Source: Sphingomonas telluris
Lineage (GTDB): Bacteria > Pseudomonadota > Alphaproteobacteria > Sphingomonadales > Sphingomonadaceae
DNA length: 64,000 nucleotides
Assembly: GCF_022568775.1 (NCBI RefSeq)
Contig: NZ_JAKZHW010000002.1
Coordinates: 199,501-263,500 of the forward strand
Direction of reading: 5' to 3'
The notes beneath the pieces are model-generated. The model saw only the letters and a list, made by a program, of their open reading frames with translations, did no database searches and was not told where the DNA came from. Below are positions 1-9,425 of the stretch, one piece after another (position 1 is the stretch's first letter; every line of letters starts with the position of its first letter). The translations under genes and the position numbers were made by a program.

Positions 1-111
1 CTCCGACGTAGCGATGCGCATGTTCACGACTTCGCCGCCGTTGTTGAGCGAACGGGCCTCCGGATCCGCGCCGAGATTGCCGACCAGGATCACCTTGTTC
101 ACGCCCGCCAT
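1..111 (-). CDS. ssb: Single-stranded DNA-binding protein, N-terminal part (runs off the window)
   Basis: Only the first 37 residues are present, beginning [18 protein letters not shown] and ending at the window edge. [16 protein letters not shown] is the conserved first strand and turn of the SSB OB fold, which coats single-stranded DNA in replication, recombination and repair. The ATG has a textbook Shine-Dalgarno, AAGGAGGT, four bases upstream. It lies 27 bp downstream of feoB on the same strand with no visible terminator between them, so some transcription may read through from feoAB, although ssb probably has its own promoter. The C-terminal acidic tip cannot be judged. Confidence 0.93.
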   Translation of the reverse strand, partial: MAGVNKVILVGNLGADPEARSLNNGGEVVNMRIATSE

Positions 112-138
112 TTCGACCTCCTTGATTCTGGAGGCCAG

Positions 139-1986
139 CTATAAACCGAGCGCGACCGCCGTCCAGTAGGTTGCGCCCGCCGCGACATAGGCGAGCACGA
201 AAAGGTAGCTCACCATGAAGAGCGGCCACTTCCAACCGTTCGTCTCGCGGCGGGTGACTGCGATCGTCGAGATGCACTGTGGCGCGAACACGAACCAGGC
301 GAGGAAGGCCAGCGCGGTCGCCAGCGACCAGCGGCCGCGCAGCTTGTCCTCGAGCGCGACGTTGGCGGAGGCGTCGTCGCCGGAATCGATCGAATAGACG
401 GTCCCGATTGCGCTGACGGCGACCTCACGTGCCGCCATGGCCGGCAGCAGCGCAAGCGAGATATCGCGGTTGAATCCGATCGGCTTCACGACCTGGTAGA
501 TGCCGTCGCCGATGTGACCGGCGATCGAGGCTTCTACCTGGCTTTGTCCCGGCTTCGCCTGCGGGAAGCTCGCGAGAGCCCACAGCAGGACCGTTGTTCC
601 AAGGATGATCGTGCCGGCGCGCTTCAGGAAGATGACCGCACGCTGATAGAGGCCGATGACCACGTCCTTCAGCAGCGGCATCTGGTATTTCGGCAGCTCC
701 ATCATGAATGCGCCGCCGCCACCGCGCGTAATCGTCCGGCGCAAAGCCAGCGACGCGAGGAGCGCTCCGGACACGCCGGCGATGTAGAGGCCGAACATCA
801 CCAATCCCTGCAGGCCGATGCCGTAGCCGACGCTGCGATCGGGAATGAACGCCGCGATGATCAAGGTGTAGACGGGAAGCCGCGCCGAGCAGGTCATCAG
901 CGGCGCGACCAGGATGGTGGTCAGGCGGTCCTTGGGATTGTCGATGGTGCGCGTGGCCATGATGCCCGGCACCGCGCATGCGAAGCTCGACAGCAGCGGA
1001 ATAAAGGCACGTCCCGACAGCCCCGCGCCGTGCATCAGCTTGTCCATCAGGAAGGCGGCGCGGACCATGTAGCCGCTCGCTTCGAGCAATAGGATGAAGA
1101 GGAACAGGATCAGGATCTGCGGCAGGAAAACGATTACCGCCCCGACCCCACCGAGCACGCCGTCGACGAGCAGCGATCGGAGCAGCCCGTCAGGGAGCAG
1201 GTCCGTCACCCCTTGGCCGACCCACGCGACGAAGCTTTCGATCCAGCTAACAGGCACTTCGCTCCAGGCGAAGACGGCCTGGAACATGACGAAGAGGACG
1301 GCCGCGAGGATCAGCGGCCCCACGACCGGATGCAGAAGAACGGAATCTAGCCGGTGGGTCCACAGGCGGACGGGGCTTTCGCGAAGCACAGCCGCCTTGG
1401 CGATGTCGCGTGCCCTGCGCTGCAGGCGGACCAGGTCCGACGGCGCATGCTCGTGCACTCCGCAACGCGGCGAAGACAGCATGTCGTCGAGCGCCGCCTG
1501 CAGCTCGGCAATGCCGCGGCGGCGGACGGCGACGGTCTCGATCACCGGAACGCCAAGTTCCGCCTCGAGCACCTTCGCATCGAGCTCCAGCCCGTCGCGC
1601 TTGGCAAGGTCGACCATGTTCAGAGCGACGATCGTCGGCAGGCCGAGCTCGATCAGCTGCAGTGCGAAACGCAGATGGTTATCGAGATTGGAGGCGTCGA
1701 CGACGATGACTAGCGCATCCGGCGCACGCTCGCCCTTCTGTCGGCCGAGAAGCACGTCGCGCGTCACCGCTTCGTCTGGGCTTCCCGGTTCGAGGCTGTA
1801 GCTGCCGGGAAGGTCGACCATCTCGACCGGACGGCCGTCGGCGAGCACGAGCCGCCCGGATTTCCGCTCGACGGTGACGCCGGGGTAGTTGCCGACCTTC
1901 TGACGCGCGCCCGTAAGTGCGTTGAACAGCGCGCTCTTGCCGGCATTCGGGTTGCCGGCGACTGCAACCAGCGGAAGGGGTGTCAT
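139..1986 (-). CDS. feoB: Ferrous iron transporter FeoB
   Basis: A 615-residue inner-membrane Fe(II) transporter. The N-terminal G domain shows G1 GNPNAGKS near residue 11, the G2 region around GVTVERKSG, G3 DLPGSYS and G4 NMVD. The membrane part has the paired Gate motifs, seen as LLLEASGYMVRAAFLMD, SFACAVPGIMATR, MTCSARLPVYTL and AAREVAVSAIGTVY. It is shorter than the roughly 770-residue E. coli protein, mainly between the G domain and the membrane part and at the C terminus. feoA ends 7 bp upstream, so the two are co-transcribed; no feoC is present. The ATG directly precedes TPLPLVAVAG, leaving the G1 loop where it belongs. Confidence 0.96.
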   Translation of the reverse strand: MTPLPLVAVAGNPNAGKSALFNALTGARQKVGNYPGVTVERKSGRLVLADGRPVEMVDLPGSYSLEPGSPDEAVTRDVLLGRQKGERAPDALVIVVDASNLDNHLRFALQLIELGLPTIVALNMVDLAKRDGLELDAKVLEAELGVPVIETVAVRRRGIAELQAALDDMLSSPRCGVHEHAPSDLVRLQRRARDIAKAAVLRESPVRLWTHRLDSVLLHPVVGPLILAAVLFVMFQAVFAWSEVPVSWIESFVAWVGQGVTDLLPDGLLRSLLVDGVLGGVGAVIVFLPQILILFLFILLLEASGYMVRAAFLMDKLMHGAGLSGRAFIPLLSSFACAVPGIMATRTIDNPKDRLTTILVAPLMTCSARLPVYTLIIAAFIPDRSVGYGIGLQGLVMFGLYIAGVSGALLASLALRRTITRGGGGAFMMELPKYQMPLLKDVVIGLYQRAVIFLKRAGTIILGTTVLLWALASFPQAKPGQSQVEASIAGHIGDGIYQVVKPIGFNRDISLALLPAMAAREVAVSAIGTVYSIDSGDDASANVALEDKLRGRWSLATALAFLAWFVFAPQCISTIAVTRRETNGWKWPLFMVSYLFVLAYVAAGATYWTAVALGL

Positions 1987-1993
1987 GCCGGGC

Positions 1994-2260
1994 CTATGCG
2001 GTCGGGATCACGCGGACGGCGCGGGCGTGGGTGCGGCGGATCGCGACGGTCATGCGCCCGACGCGAATTGCCAAAGGGTCGCGGCCGAACGGGCCAAGGT
2101 GGAGCGGCTCGACCGTCACGCCCTCATCGAAGCCGAAATTGCGGAGACGGCACGCCTCGCTCTCTTCGAGCAACGTCCAGTCGATGGACACAATGGACGC
2201 GCGCGTGCCGACCTTAAGCTGGTCGAGCGAAACCGACTCCGGTTTGAAGTGCGCGGTCAT
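1994..2260 (-). CDS. feoA: Ferrous iron transport protein FeoA
   Basis: An 88-residue SH3-like FeoA protein, thought to modulate the FeoB G domain. The pattern VSLDQLKVGTRASIV, LRNFGFDEGVTVEPLH and LAIRVGRMTVAIRR matches the FeoA core (small beta barrel; GxxxG...AIR end). I start it at the ATG at 2260 (MTAHFKPESV). A TTG six codons further upstream is in frame but would add a non-conserved stretch that overlaps the Fur-like box. No Shine-Dalgarno precedes the ATG, so the message may be leaderless. It is followed by feoB after 7 bp. Confidence 0.9.
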   Translation of the reverse strand: MTAHFKPESVSLDQLKVGTRASIVSIDWTLLEESEACRLRNFGFDEGVTVEPLHLGPFGRDPLAIRVGRMTVAIRRTHARAVRVIPTA

Positions 2261-2262
2261 CT

Positions 2263-2277
2263 TGCAAGTGATTATCA
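2263..2277 (-). promoter_or_regulatory. Fur-box-like 7-1-7 dyad immediately upstream of feoA
   Basis: Read on the feoA strand the site is TGATAATCACTTGCA, ending 3 bases before the feoA ATG. Its left arm is a perfect TGATAAT; the whole resembles 7-1-7 Fur boxes such as TGCGAAT-N-ATTCGCA (11 of 14 positions). Fur repression of feoAB is well established in other proteobacteria. Because the site abuts the start codon, a bound repressor would block a leaderless transcript directly. The assignment is inference. Confidence 0.5.
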
Positions 2278-2302
2278 ATAACGGCGCACTTTGGAAAGTG
2301 AA

Positions 2303-2953
2303 CTAGCGCGCGGGGTAGCGCAGGCGGCCGAGGAAGCGGCTGACGCTGAAATGCTCCTGTCCGCTCCATTCGTGCTTCAGCTTCTCGATCTTCATCACGT
2401 CGTCGATGCGGCGATCGAGGAAACTGGACGTCTCGGCAAAGCCCGGAGTTTGATCGTCGAGCCACACGAGCAAAGTCGACGCATAGACTCCGCCAAGCAT
2501 GAGCCGCTTGGTGTAGTGATTGTAGTCGGTGCTGGTGTCGCCGGCGATCCGCCACATGACGTCCGCCGTGCGCCAGCCGGTCTTGAGCCCCGTCGGCGCA
2601 TTCTGCGGCATGGCCAGGACGGACAACGCACGTCGAACAGCTTCGCGTGCGGGTTCCATGATCTCCAGACGCTTCCAGACGATGGCGCGGATTTTCTCGC
2701 GGATCTTCAGGCCGTCGAGGCGCTCGGGCGTGAACCAGTCTTCCAGGGCGCGGTCGACGCCGCGGATGTAGAGGTCGATCTTGCTCGCCTGATCCTTCGG
2801 CACCGCGAGCTTCGCCTGACCGGGATCGATGCCCAGCTGGTTCGCTGCCGCGTCGACCGCTGCAGCGGTCCAGCCGTCGAACACCGCATTCTCGCCGATC
2901 GGCAAGGCGATCTGGCGCCGGATCTGCTCAAGGTGACTCGGCTGGTCGTCCAT
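2303..2953 (-). CDS. COQ9 family protein (ubiquinone biosynthesis accessory factor)
   Basis: A 216-residue COQ9 homologue. The family has a TetR-like helical fold that binds isoprenoid lipids and supports the hydroxylation steps of ubiquinone synthesis; its bacterial members are typical of alphaproteobacteria. Recognisable parts are IREKIRAIVWKRLEIM in the middle and the conserved DVMWRIAGDTSTDYNHYTKR segment, followed by TLLVWLDD. The ATG at 2953 is used; an in-frame GTG at 2959 lies right after the stop of the upstream transporter gene, so the two are translationally adjacent. The stop is 42 bp upstream of feoA. Confidence 0.87.
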   Translation of the reverse strand: MDDQPSHLEQIRRQIALPIGENAVFDGWTAAAVDAAANQLGIDPGQAKLAVPKDQASKIDLYIRGVDRALEDWFTPERLDGLKIREKIRAIVWKRLEIMEPAREAVRRALSVLAMPQNAPTGLKTGWRTADVMWRIAGDTSTDYNHYTKRLMLGGVYASTLLVWLDDQTPGFAETSSFLDRRIDDVMKIEKLKHEWSGQEHFSVSRFLGRLRYPAR

Positions 2954-2959
2954 GGGCAC

Positions 2960-3856
2960 TCAACTCGCGCCCTCCGTCGCGGGTTTCAAGTCCCTGGCTG
3001 GCAAGCGCACGAGGATCAGGGCCGCCGCAATGGCGAAGGCGCCGATCCAATCGAGCGGCTGCAGTGTCTCGCCATACACTGCCCAGCCGACGAAAGCTGA
3101 GATGGCGGGCTGAGTCAGCAAGGTCAGTCCGACGACCAGCGGCGACAGCCCTCCGATCGCATAGACGAGCAGCCCCTGGCCGATGACTTGACTGCTAATC
3201 GCCAGAATCACCGCGAAGGTCCAATCGTCGGGGATGATCTTCTCGCCCAGCAGGATGGAGAAGGGCAGCAGCATGACCGCGCCCATCGCGCTCGACAGGA
3301 AGAGCAGTGGCAATGGCGCCAGCTTCTCGCGGGCGCGTTCGACCGAGATGAGATAGCCGGCGTAGAGCAGGCCCGCAGAGAGGGCGAGCAGGTCGCCATG
3401 GAGGTTGCGGGCAGACAGCTCGGCGCTGCTGCTCATCAGCAGGATGGCCCCGAGCGCAGCCAGGATGAGCGCGGCCGCCTGGATGGGCGACGGCCAGCTT
3501 CGCGCCAGCCAGAGCCCCCACCCCGCGAAAGCGAAACTGGCGACATTGCCGAACAAAGTCGCATTGCCGAGCTTCGTCATGTGGATGCCGACGTGCCAGG
3601 CGGCGAGGTCCGCTGCGAAGAAGAAGGCGGCGAAGGCGATGACGATGCCGAGCGCCTTGCCCGGCCAATGCACGGGCTGCCCTGCGAAGCGCGCGATTGC
3701 GAAAAGGAAGGGCAGCGCCAGCGCTAGCCGCCAGAACCCCGCCGCGACCGGGCCGACGCCCGCGAGGCGAACGAACCATGGGCCGAGCGCGAGCGCGCTG
3801 CTGCCGACGAACAGGGCCGGAAAGGCGAACGGATGATGATGCTTCGGGCGAGCCAC
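2960..3856 (-). CDS. DMT-superfamily (EamA) transporter
   Basis: A 298-residue, ten-helix membrane protein built of two EamA repeats. The first repeat starts near FPALFVGSSALALGPWFVRLA and the second near NLHGDLLALSAGLLYAGYLIS; the hallmark ending LTQPAISAFVGWAVYGETLQPLDWIGAFAIAAALILVR (shortened here: residues about 245-285) is present. EamA proteins export amino acids, nucleosides or other small metabolites, but the substrate cannot be read from sequence. The stop codon touches the start region of the COQ9 gene. Upstream is a 161-bp divergent promoter region shared with the ene-reductase gene. Confidence 0.85.
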   Translation of the reverse strand: MARPKHHHPFAFPALFVGSSALALGPWFVRLAGVGPVAAGFWRLALALPFLFAIARFAGQPVHWPGKALGIVIAFAAFFFAADLAAWHVGIHMTKLGNATLFGNVASFAFAGWGLWLARSWPSPIQAAALILAALGAILLMSSSAELSARNLHGDLLALSAGLLYAGYLISVERAREKLAPLPLLFLSSAMGAVMLLPFSILLGEKIIPDDWTFAVILAISSQVIGQGLLVYAIGGLSPLVVGLTLLTQPAISAFVGWAVYGETLQPLDWIGAFAIAAALILVRLPARDLKPATEGAS

Positions 3857-4017
3857 TGGCCGCGCCTAGGGCCTGCGCACGAAGCTTGAAACCCCGAAGC
3901 GCAGCGCCGCTCGATAAATCAGGCTTATGGCTGTCGAGGCCGATTTGAATTGAAAGCGAACGGCCCAAACCTATTTGCGCGGCTGGCGCTGGGGAGCGTC
4001 GCATTGGAAGGACTCAA

Positions 4018-5106
4018 ATGGCTGGTTTGTTCGATCCACTCGAGCTTGGTGCGCTCGACCTCCCCAACAGAATTGCGATGGCGCCGCTGACGCGCGCCCG
4101 TTCAGGCCGCGAAGGCGTGCCGAACGATTTGATGGCAGCTTATTACGCGCAGCGAGCCAGCGCGGGCCTGATCATTTCCGAAGCGACCGGCATTAGCCGC
4201 GAAGGTCTCGGATGGCCGAACGCTCCGGGTCTGTGGAACGACGAGCAGGTCGATGGCTGGAAGCTCGTGACCGGGGCCGTCCACCACAACGGCGGACGCA
4301 TCGTCGCGCAGCTCTGGCACATGGGCCGTCTGGTCCACCCCGATCTCGGTGGCGGTCAGCCCGTCAGCTCTTCAGCAACGACTGCGCCTGACTTTGCGCA
4401 CACTTACGAGGGCAAGAAGCTCTACGTCGAAGCGCGCGAAGCCACTCGCGAGGACATCCAGCGGATCATCGGCGACTATGTCACCGCAGCACGCAACGCG
4501 ATCCGCGCCGGATTCGACGGCGTCCAGATCCACGGCGCCAACGGCTATCTCGTCGACCAATTCCTCCGCGACGGAGCCAACTTCCGCACCGACGAATATG
4601 GCGGCTCGATCGAGAACCGGCTTCGCTTCGTCACCGAGGTGCTGAAGGCGGTTGGCGACGCGATCGGGATGGACCGCGTCGGGATCCGCTTCTCCCCGAA
4701 CATCTACGTCCAGGGCGTCGAAGACAGCGATCCGATCGCATTGTTCACCGCATTGGCGCAGCGGCTTGAAGAACTGAAGGTGCCGTGGATCGAGCTCCGC
4801 GAGGCGCATCAGCCGACGTCCGCGGGCGCGATCCCGACCGCGCCCGTCAGCCCGGCGATCCGCGCGATCTATTCGGGCAAGATCCTGGTCAACAGCGACT
4901 ATGACGGCCCAAGTGCGCACGCGCGGATGGCGGAGGGCATCGCCGACGGGATTAGCTTTGGTCGACCCTTCATCTCCAATCCGGACCTCGTGCACCGCAT
5001 CGCCATTGGCGCGCCGCTGGCGCCAGGAGACGTCGGCACATTCTATGCCGGCGGAACCGAAGGCTATGTAGACTACCCGGCACTACAGGAAGCGAAGGCC
5101 GCCTAG
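4018..5106 (+). CDS. Old yellow enzyme family alkene reductase (NemA-like)
   Basis: A 362-residue FMN-dependent ene-reductase that reduces activated C=C bonds (enones, nitro compounds) with NAD(P)H. It is a single TIM barrel. Visible signature elements are [13 protein letters not shown] (FMN-contacting Thr), AQLWHMGR, the substrate-binding HGANGYL (His and Asn pair) with the proton-donor region, [19 protein letters not shown] and the phosphate-binding [16 protein letters not shown]. Length is normal for the NemA/XenB branch. The stop overlaps the stop of ribH on the other strand: a single CTAG at 5103-5106 supplies both TAG codons. Lying beside the riboflavin operon is suggestive for a flavoenzyme, but transcription is convergent. 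Confidence 0.93.
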   Translation: MAGLFDPLELGALDLPNRIAMAPLTRARSGREGVPNDLMAAYYAQRASAGLIISEATGISREGLGWPNAPGLWNDEQVDGWKLVTGAVHHNGGRIVAQLWHMGRLVHPDLGGGQPVSSSATTAPDFAHTYEGKKLYVEAREATREDIQRIIGDYVTAARNAIRAGFDGVQIHGANGYLVDQFLRDGANFRTDEYGGSIENRLRFVTEVLKAVGDAIGMDRVGIRFSPNIYVQGVEDSDPIALFTALAQRLEELKVPWIELREAHQPTSAGAIPTAPVSPAIRAIYSGKILVNSDYDGPSAHARMAEGIADGISFGRPFISNPDLVHRIAIGAPLAPGDVGTFYAGGTEGYVDYPALQEAKAA

Positions 5107-5525
5107 GCCCCGTACTTCTCGCGAAGGTCGTAAAGCGAAAGGGCGGCGCGCGCAGCGTGGCCGCCCTTGTCGCCCTGCTTGGGATCGGCGCGGACGATCG
5201 CCTGCTCCTCATTCTCGACGGTGAGCACGCCATTGCCGATGGCGAAGCCGTCGACGGTCAGGTCCATCAGCGCGCGTGCGCTTTCCTCCGACACGATCTC
5301 GAAGTGATAGGTCTCACCGCGGATCACCACGCCCAAGGCCACGAAGGCGCAGAAGCGCCCGCTCTTTGCGGCCAGCGCAATCGCCGCGGGAAGCTCCAGG
5401 GCACCGGGGACGGTAATCGTCTCGTGCTTGTGACCCGCGGCTTCGATGGCTGCCCGCGCGCCTTCAAGGAGCATGTCGTTGAGCTGCGGATAGAAGCGCG
5501 CCTCGACAATCAGGATGGTCGCCAT
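5103..5525 (-). CDS. ribH: 6,7-dimethyl-8-ribityllumazine synthase
   Basis: A 140-residue lumazine synthase, which condenses 5-amino-6-ribitylamino-uracil with 3,4-dihydroxy-2-butanone 4-phosphate, the penultimate step to riboflavin. The family core is clear: [29 protein letters not shown], and the active-site segment [12 protein letters not shown] with the catalytic His, then PIGNGVLT-like [16 protein letters not shown]. It is the last gene of the riboflavin run, 4 bp after ribBX, so it is probably translationally coupled to it. Confidence 0.95.
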   Translation of the reverse strand: MATILIVEARFYPQLNDMLLEGARAAIEAAGHKHETITVPGALELPAAIALAAKSGRFCAFVALGVVIRGETYHFEIVSEESARALMDLTVDGFAIGNGVLTVENEEQAIVRADPKQGDKGGHAARAALSLYDLREKYGA

Positions 5526-5529
5526 GACG

Positions 5530-6813
<1,284 letters not shown>

Positions 6814-6825
6814 GGAGCGGGCATA

Positions 6826-6845
6826 TATCACACTCGAGTGTGATA
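6826..6845. promoter_or_regulatory. Perfect 20-bp palindrome (candidate operator) between ribE and ribBX
   Basis: TATCACACTCGAGTGTGATA is its own reverse complement over all 20 bases. It lies 12 bp upstream of the ribBX ATG, in the gap behind ribE. Neither side carries a T-run in the right direction for a terminator, so it looks like a homodimer operator. The fused HTH on RibBX is the obvious candidate ligand, but this is inference. Confidence 0.6.
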
Positions 6846-6867
6846 AAAAGGAGGAACAGGCGTGTTC

Positions 6868-7473
6868 CTATTGTGCGCGGGCCGCAATCATCCGATCGAG
6901 ATAGCGGGCGATCACGTCGATCTCGACATTCAGCTGTTTGCCCGGTGCGAGCGCGCCGAGCGTGGTCTCATGCACCGTGTGCGGGATGATGTTGACGGAG
7001 AAGTGAGTCCCATCCTCGGCATCGCGAACTTCGTTCACTGTCAGCGACACGCCATCGAGCGAGATCGAGCCCTTCTGCGCGATCGCCGGCGCCAGGTCGC
7101 GCCCGACGCGGATGCCGATCTTGCGGGAATCACCTTCGGGGCACACGCCGATGACTTCACCGACGCTGTCGACATGACCGGTGACGATATGACCGCCGAG
7201 CTCGTCGCCCATGCGCAGCGGCCGCTCGAGGTTCAGGCGCGCACCCTGCTTCCACATGTCGGCAGCGGTCCGTGAGACCGTCTCTGCGGAAACATCGACC
7301 GCGAACCAGTCCGGGCCCTTGTCGACGACGGTCAGGCAGACGCCCGAGCAGGAGATGGATGCGCCAAGATCGACTGTGGAGAGGTCGTAGCCGGTGCGGA
7401 TCTGGAGCCGCAGATCGCCGCGCTGCTCCGCGCTGATCACTACCCCGACGTCGGTGACGATGCCTGTGAACAT
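6868..7473 (-). CDS. ribE: Riboflavin synthase, alpha subunit
   Basis: A 201-residue trimeric riboflavin synthase that dismutates two lumazines into riboflavin. It consists of two tandem beta-barrel repeats: MFTGIVTDVG with SCSGVCLTVVDK in the first, and GHIVTGHVDSVGEV with SISLDGVSLTVNEV in the second. Length is normal (about 200). It begins 9 bp after the ribD stop. A CTAGGG(CGCGGCC) element directly before the ATG resembles the near-leaderless promoters seen elsewhere in the window, but it includes the ribD stop codon and may be fortuitous. Confidence 0.95.
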   Translation of the reverse strand: MFTGIVTDVGVVISAEQRGDLRLQIRTGYDLSTVDLGASISCSGVCLTVVDKGPDWFAVDVSAETVSRTAADMWKQGARLNLERPLRMGDELGGHIVTGHVDSVGEVIGVCPEGDSRKIGIRVGRDLAPAIAQKGSISLDGVSLTVNEVRDAEDGTHFSVNIIPHTVHETTLGALAPGKQLNVEIDVIARYLDRMIAARAQ

Positions 7474-7482
7474 GGCCGCGCC

Positions 7483-8454
7483 CTAGCGCACCCGCTCGTA
7501 AACTTCGAGACGGTCGACGCCGAGGCGCCTGCCGTCGCTGGGCGCCCAAAGACCGTGCGCGTCCGCGATGGCGTCGAGGCCGACATAGCCGAAACTGGAC
7601 TTGCCCTCGCCGACGATGATCGGCGCGCGATAGATCAGGATCCGGTCGACCAGATCGGCCGCCAGGAATGCCGTCGCGGTCGCCGATCCCCCTTCGACGA
7701 GCAGATCGTTGACGTCATGAAGTCGGTACACATCCTGCGGAGATTGCAGGATTTCCCATCCGTCGACCGCCTCGCCGTGCGTCAGCAGAGCCCGGCGCGG
7801 CGACCAGTCTTCGAGCCCCGGAAGGCGGACGTCCAGGCGCGGCGCATCGGCTTGGTAGGTGCCGCGGCCGACGAGGATCATGTCGGAATGCGCCCTCTCC
7901 AGATGCACATGCGCGCGCGCATCTTCCCCGGTGATCCATTTGCTCTCGCCGGAGGGGAGCGCGATCTTGCCGTCGATCGACAGGGCCAGCTTCAGCGTGA
8001 TGCGCGGGCGGCCGAGCTTCAGCCGCGTCAGCCAACCGGACAGCGATTCCTCGGCGGCCCTTCGACCCACGCCCACCTTCACGTCGATGCCCGCGTCGCG
8101 AAGTCGCATGATCCCTTTTCCGGACGTGCGCGGGTCGGGGTCCTTCATTCCAACGACAACGCGCGCGGGCTTGGCCTTCAGCAGGAGGTCCGTGCAGGCA
8201 GGGCCACGAGAGCTCTGGTGTGTACAGGGCTCCAGCGTCACGTACACCGTGGCTCCGGTGGCCTTCCTCCCGGCCTGTTCTAGCGCAGCCGCCTCGGCGT
8301 GTGGCCGGCCGCCAGCCGCCGTTGCTCCTCGCCCGACCACCCCGCCATCTGCGGAGACGATCACGCAGCCGACGTTCGGATTGGGCGCGCTTCGCCCGCG
8401 AGCGGCTTCGCCGAGCCGCACCGCTTCGGCTATGAAGCGCCGGTCAGCGCTCAC
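7483..8454 (-). CDS. ribD: Bifunctional pyrimidine deaminase/reductase
   Basis: A 323-residue riboflavin enzyme: the N-terminal half deaminates and the C-terminal half reduces the pyrimidine intermediate using NADPH. The zinc motif is HAEAAAL followed by LEPCTHQSSRGPAC (PCx8C). The reductase half starts at RPRITLKLALSIDGKIAL and has LLVEGG. I place the start at GTG 8454 (VSADRRFIAEAV), giving a GTGA overlap with the stop of the upstream membrane-protein gene; a longer reading frame upstream has no conserved sequence. It is somewhat shorter than E. coli RibD (367). Confidence 0.94.
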   Translation of the reverse strand: MSADRRFIAEAVRLGEAARGRSAPNPNVGCVIVSADGGVVGRGATAAGGRPHAEAAALEQAGRKATGATVYVTLEPCTHQSSRGPACTDLLLKAKPARVVVGMKDPDPRTSGKGIMRLRDAGIDVKVGVGRRAAEESLSGWLTRLKLGRPRITLKLALSIDGKIALPSGESKWITGEDARAHVHLERAHSDMILVGRGTYQADAPRLDVRLPGLEDWSPRRALLTHGEAVDGWEILQSPQDVYRLHDVNDLLVEGGSATATAFLAADLVDRILIYRAPIIVGEGKSSFGYVGLDAIADAHGLWAPSDGRRLGVDRLEVYERVR

Positions 8455-8771
8455 ATTCCGAGCTGCTTTTCCAGCTTCTGGAATTGCCGTTGCTTTTCTT
8501 TGGCGTAGGCGTCGCGCTTCGCCTGGTCTTTCTTCTGATCGGCGATGATCTCCGCGTCCGTGCGGTCGGCCGACCAACTCTCCGCGTAGACGACCTGCGG
8601 CGGGGGCGCGGTGTTGATCTTCGAATCGACCAGGAACTCGATGACGATAATGGTCGTCACGAGGACGGCGAGCAGCGCGCCAATCACCTGCTCACGGCTG
8701 CGCTGGCGCATGAAGGCGCGCAGGTCGCTGAAGGCCTCTCGCGGTCCAACCGGCTTAGGAAACCATCCCAT
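8451..8771 (-). CDS. Small single-pass membrane protein, first gene of the riboflavin run
   Basis: A 106-residue protein that I do not assign to a named family. It has a short cytosolic N terminus (MGWFPKPVGPREAFSDLRAF), one transmembrane helix at about residues 29-48 (VIGALLAVLVTTIIVIEFLV) and a charged C-terminal half rich in Lys, Gln and Asp that may be helical (EIIADQKKDQAKRDAYAKEK). Topology is probably N-in with the charged tail outside. Its TGA overlaps the GTG of ribD by four bases, so it is co-translated with ribD; a role in riboflavin metabolism is not implied by sequence. Confidence 0.75.
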   Translation of the reverse strand: MGWFPKPVGPREAFSDLRAFMRQRSREQVIGALLAVLVTTIIVIEFLVDSKINTAPPPQVVYAESWSADRTDAEIIADQKKDQAKRDAYAKEKQRQFQKLEKQLGM

Positions 8772-9031
8772 GTGGACGAATGTAAGCGCTGCATCGTGCC
8801 AGTGCTAGGGAGCGCCCAGAAGGTACAATGCTGGCGCCCTCCGGCCGGATTTGAGAAAATTATTGCTCTAACAGCACCGTCCGCAGCAAGTTCGGCGCTT
8901 TTTGGATCCGACCACTTGCAAGTTCACGGTGCAGAGTGGGATTTGGACGGCGTCCGGTTTCTGGAGCACGCGCGCTCTTGAGGAGATTCTTCTCATCTGT
9001 GCGTCGGTCTTGATCCGGCGAAACTCCCTAA

Positions 9032-9055
9032 GGCCCCGGCAGCAATGCCGGGGCC
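9032..9055 (+). other. Perfect 10-bp hairpin with GCAA tetraloop in a 342-bp intergenic region
   Basis: The gap at 8772-9113 separates the riboflavin run from a divergently transcribed lipoprotein gene. I see no gene in it. It holds a small palindrome ACTTGCAAGT (8914-8923) and this hairpin: GGCCCCGGCA, loop GCAA, TGCCGGGGCC. There is no T-run after it, so it is not an intrinsic terminator. It lies 58 bp before the lipoprotein ATG and would sit in that gene's 5' leader. Confidence 0.6.
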
Positions 9056-9113
9056 AATCCGAAGATCAGGGAGCGGGGGAATTCAGCAAATCAATGCGGA
9101 GGAAGGAAGCACA

Positions 9114-9368
9114 ATGAAGTCATTTCGGATCGTAGGCGTTGCGATCGCCGTAGCGGCGCTGACCGCCTGCGGGGGGAACAAGGCCGAAGAGAACGTCGCC
9201 ACGGAAAACCTCTCGCTCGAGACGGAGAACCTCGACGTCAACGCCACCGACCTCAACGCGGTCGACGTGAACGCGGTCGATGCGAATGCCACGGTGGGCA
9301 ACGAGTCGACCGAGAATGCCGTCGACGCGAATACGGCTGCCGCGGACAACGCGACGAACGCTCAGTAA
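9114..9368 (+). CDS. Small low-complexity lipoprotein
   Basis: An 84-residue protein with a signal peptide and a lipobox, MKSFRIVGVAIAVAALTAC, so Cys19 would be lipidated. The mature part is almost entirely Asn, Ala, Asp, Glu, Val and Thr, with irregular repeats of the type NAVD and NATD (for example LNAVDVNAVDANAT). It is strongly acidic and has no recognisable domain. The start is preceded by a strong GGAGGAAGG. The leader contains a stable tetraloop hairpin and the gene is closed by a clear terminator, so it is an independent transcription unit. Function unknown. Confidence 0.8.
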   Translation: MKSFRIVGVAIAVAALTACGGNKAEENVATENLSLETENLDVNATDLNAVDVNAVDANATVGNESTENAVDANTAAADNATNAQ

Positions 9369-9386
9369 GCTTTTCAACTTCGCTGA

Positions 9387-9421
9387 GGGCGCGGACCGGC
9401 AACGGCCCGCGCCCTTTCTTT
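9387..9421 (+). terminator. Rho-independent terminator after the small lipoprotein gene
   Basis: GGGCGCGG (9387-9394) pairs with CCGCGCCC (9407-9414); inside, CCG and CGG flank a GCAA loop. The stem is followed by TTTCTTT. It lies between the convergent lipoprotein and TonB genes and is oriented for the lipoprotein transcript. Confidence 0.85.
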
Positions 9422-9425
9422 CGCC

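Noticed and set aside
6868..6868. Terminator formed by the ribE-ribBX palindrome
   Set aside because: No T-run follows it in the operon direction; on the other strand the sequence after it is A-rich, not T-rich.
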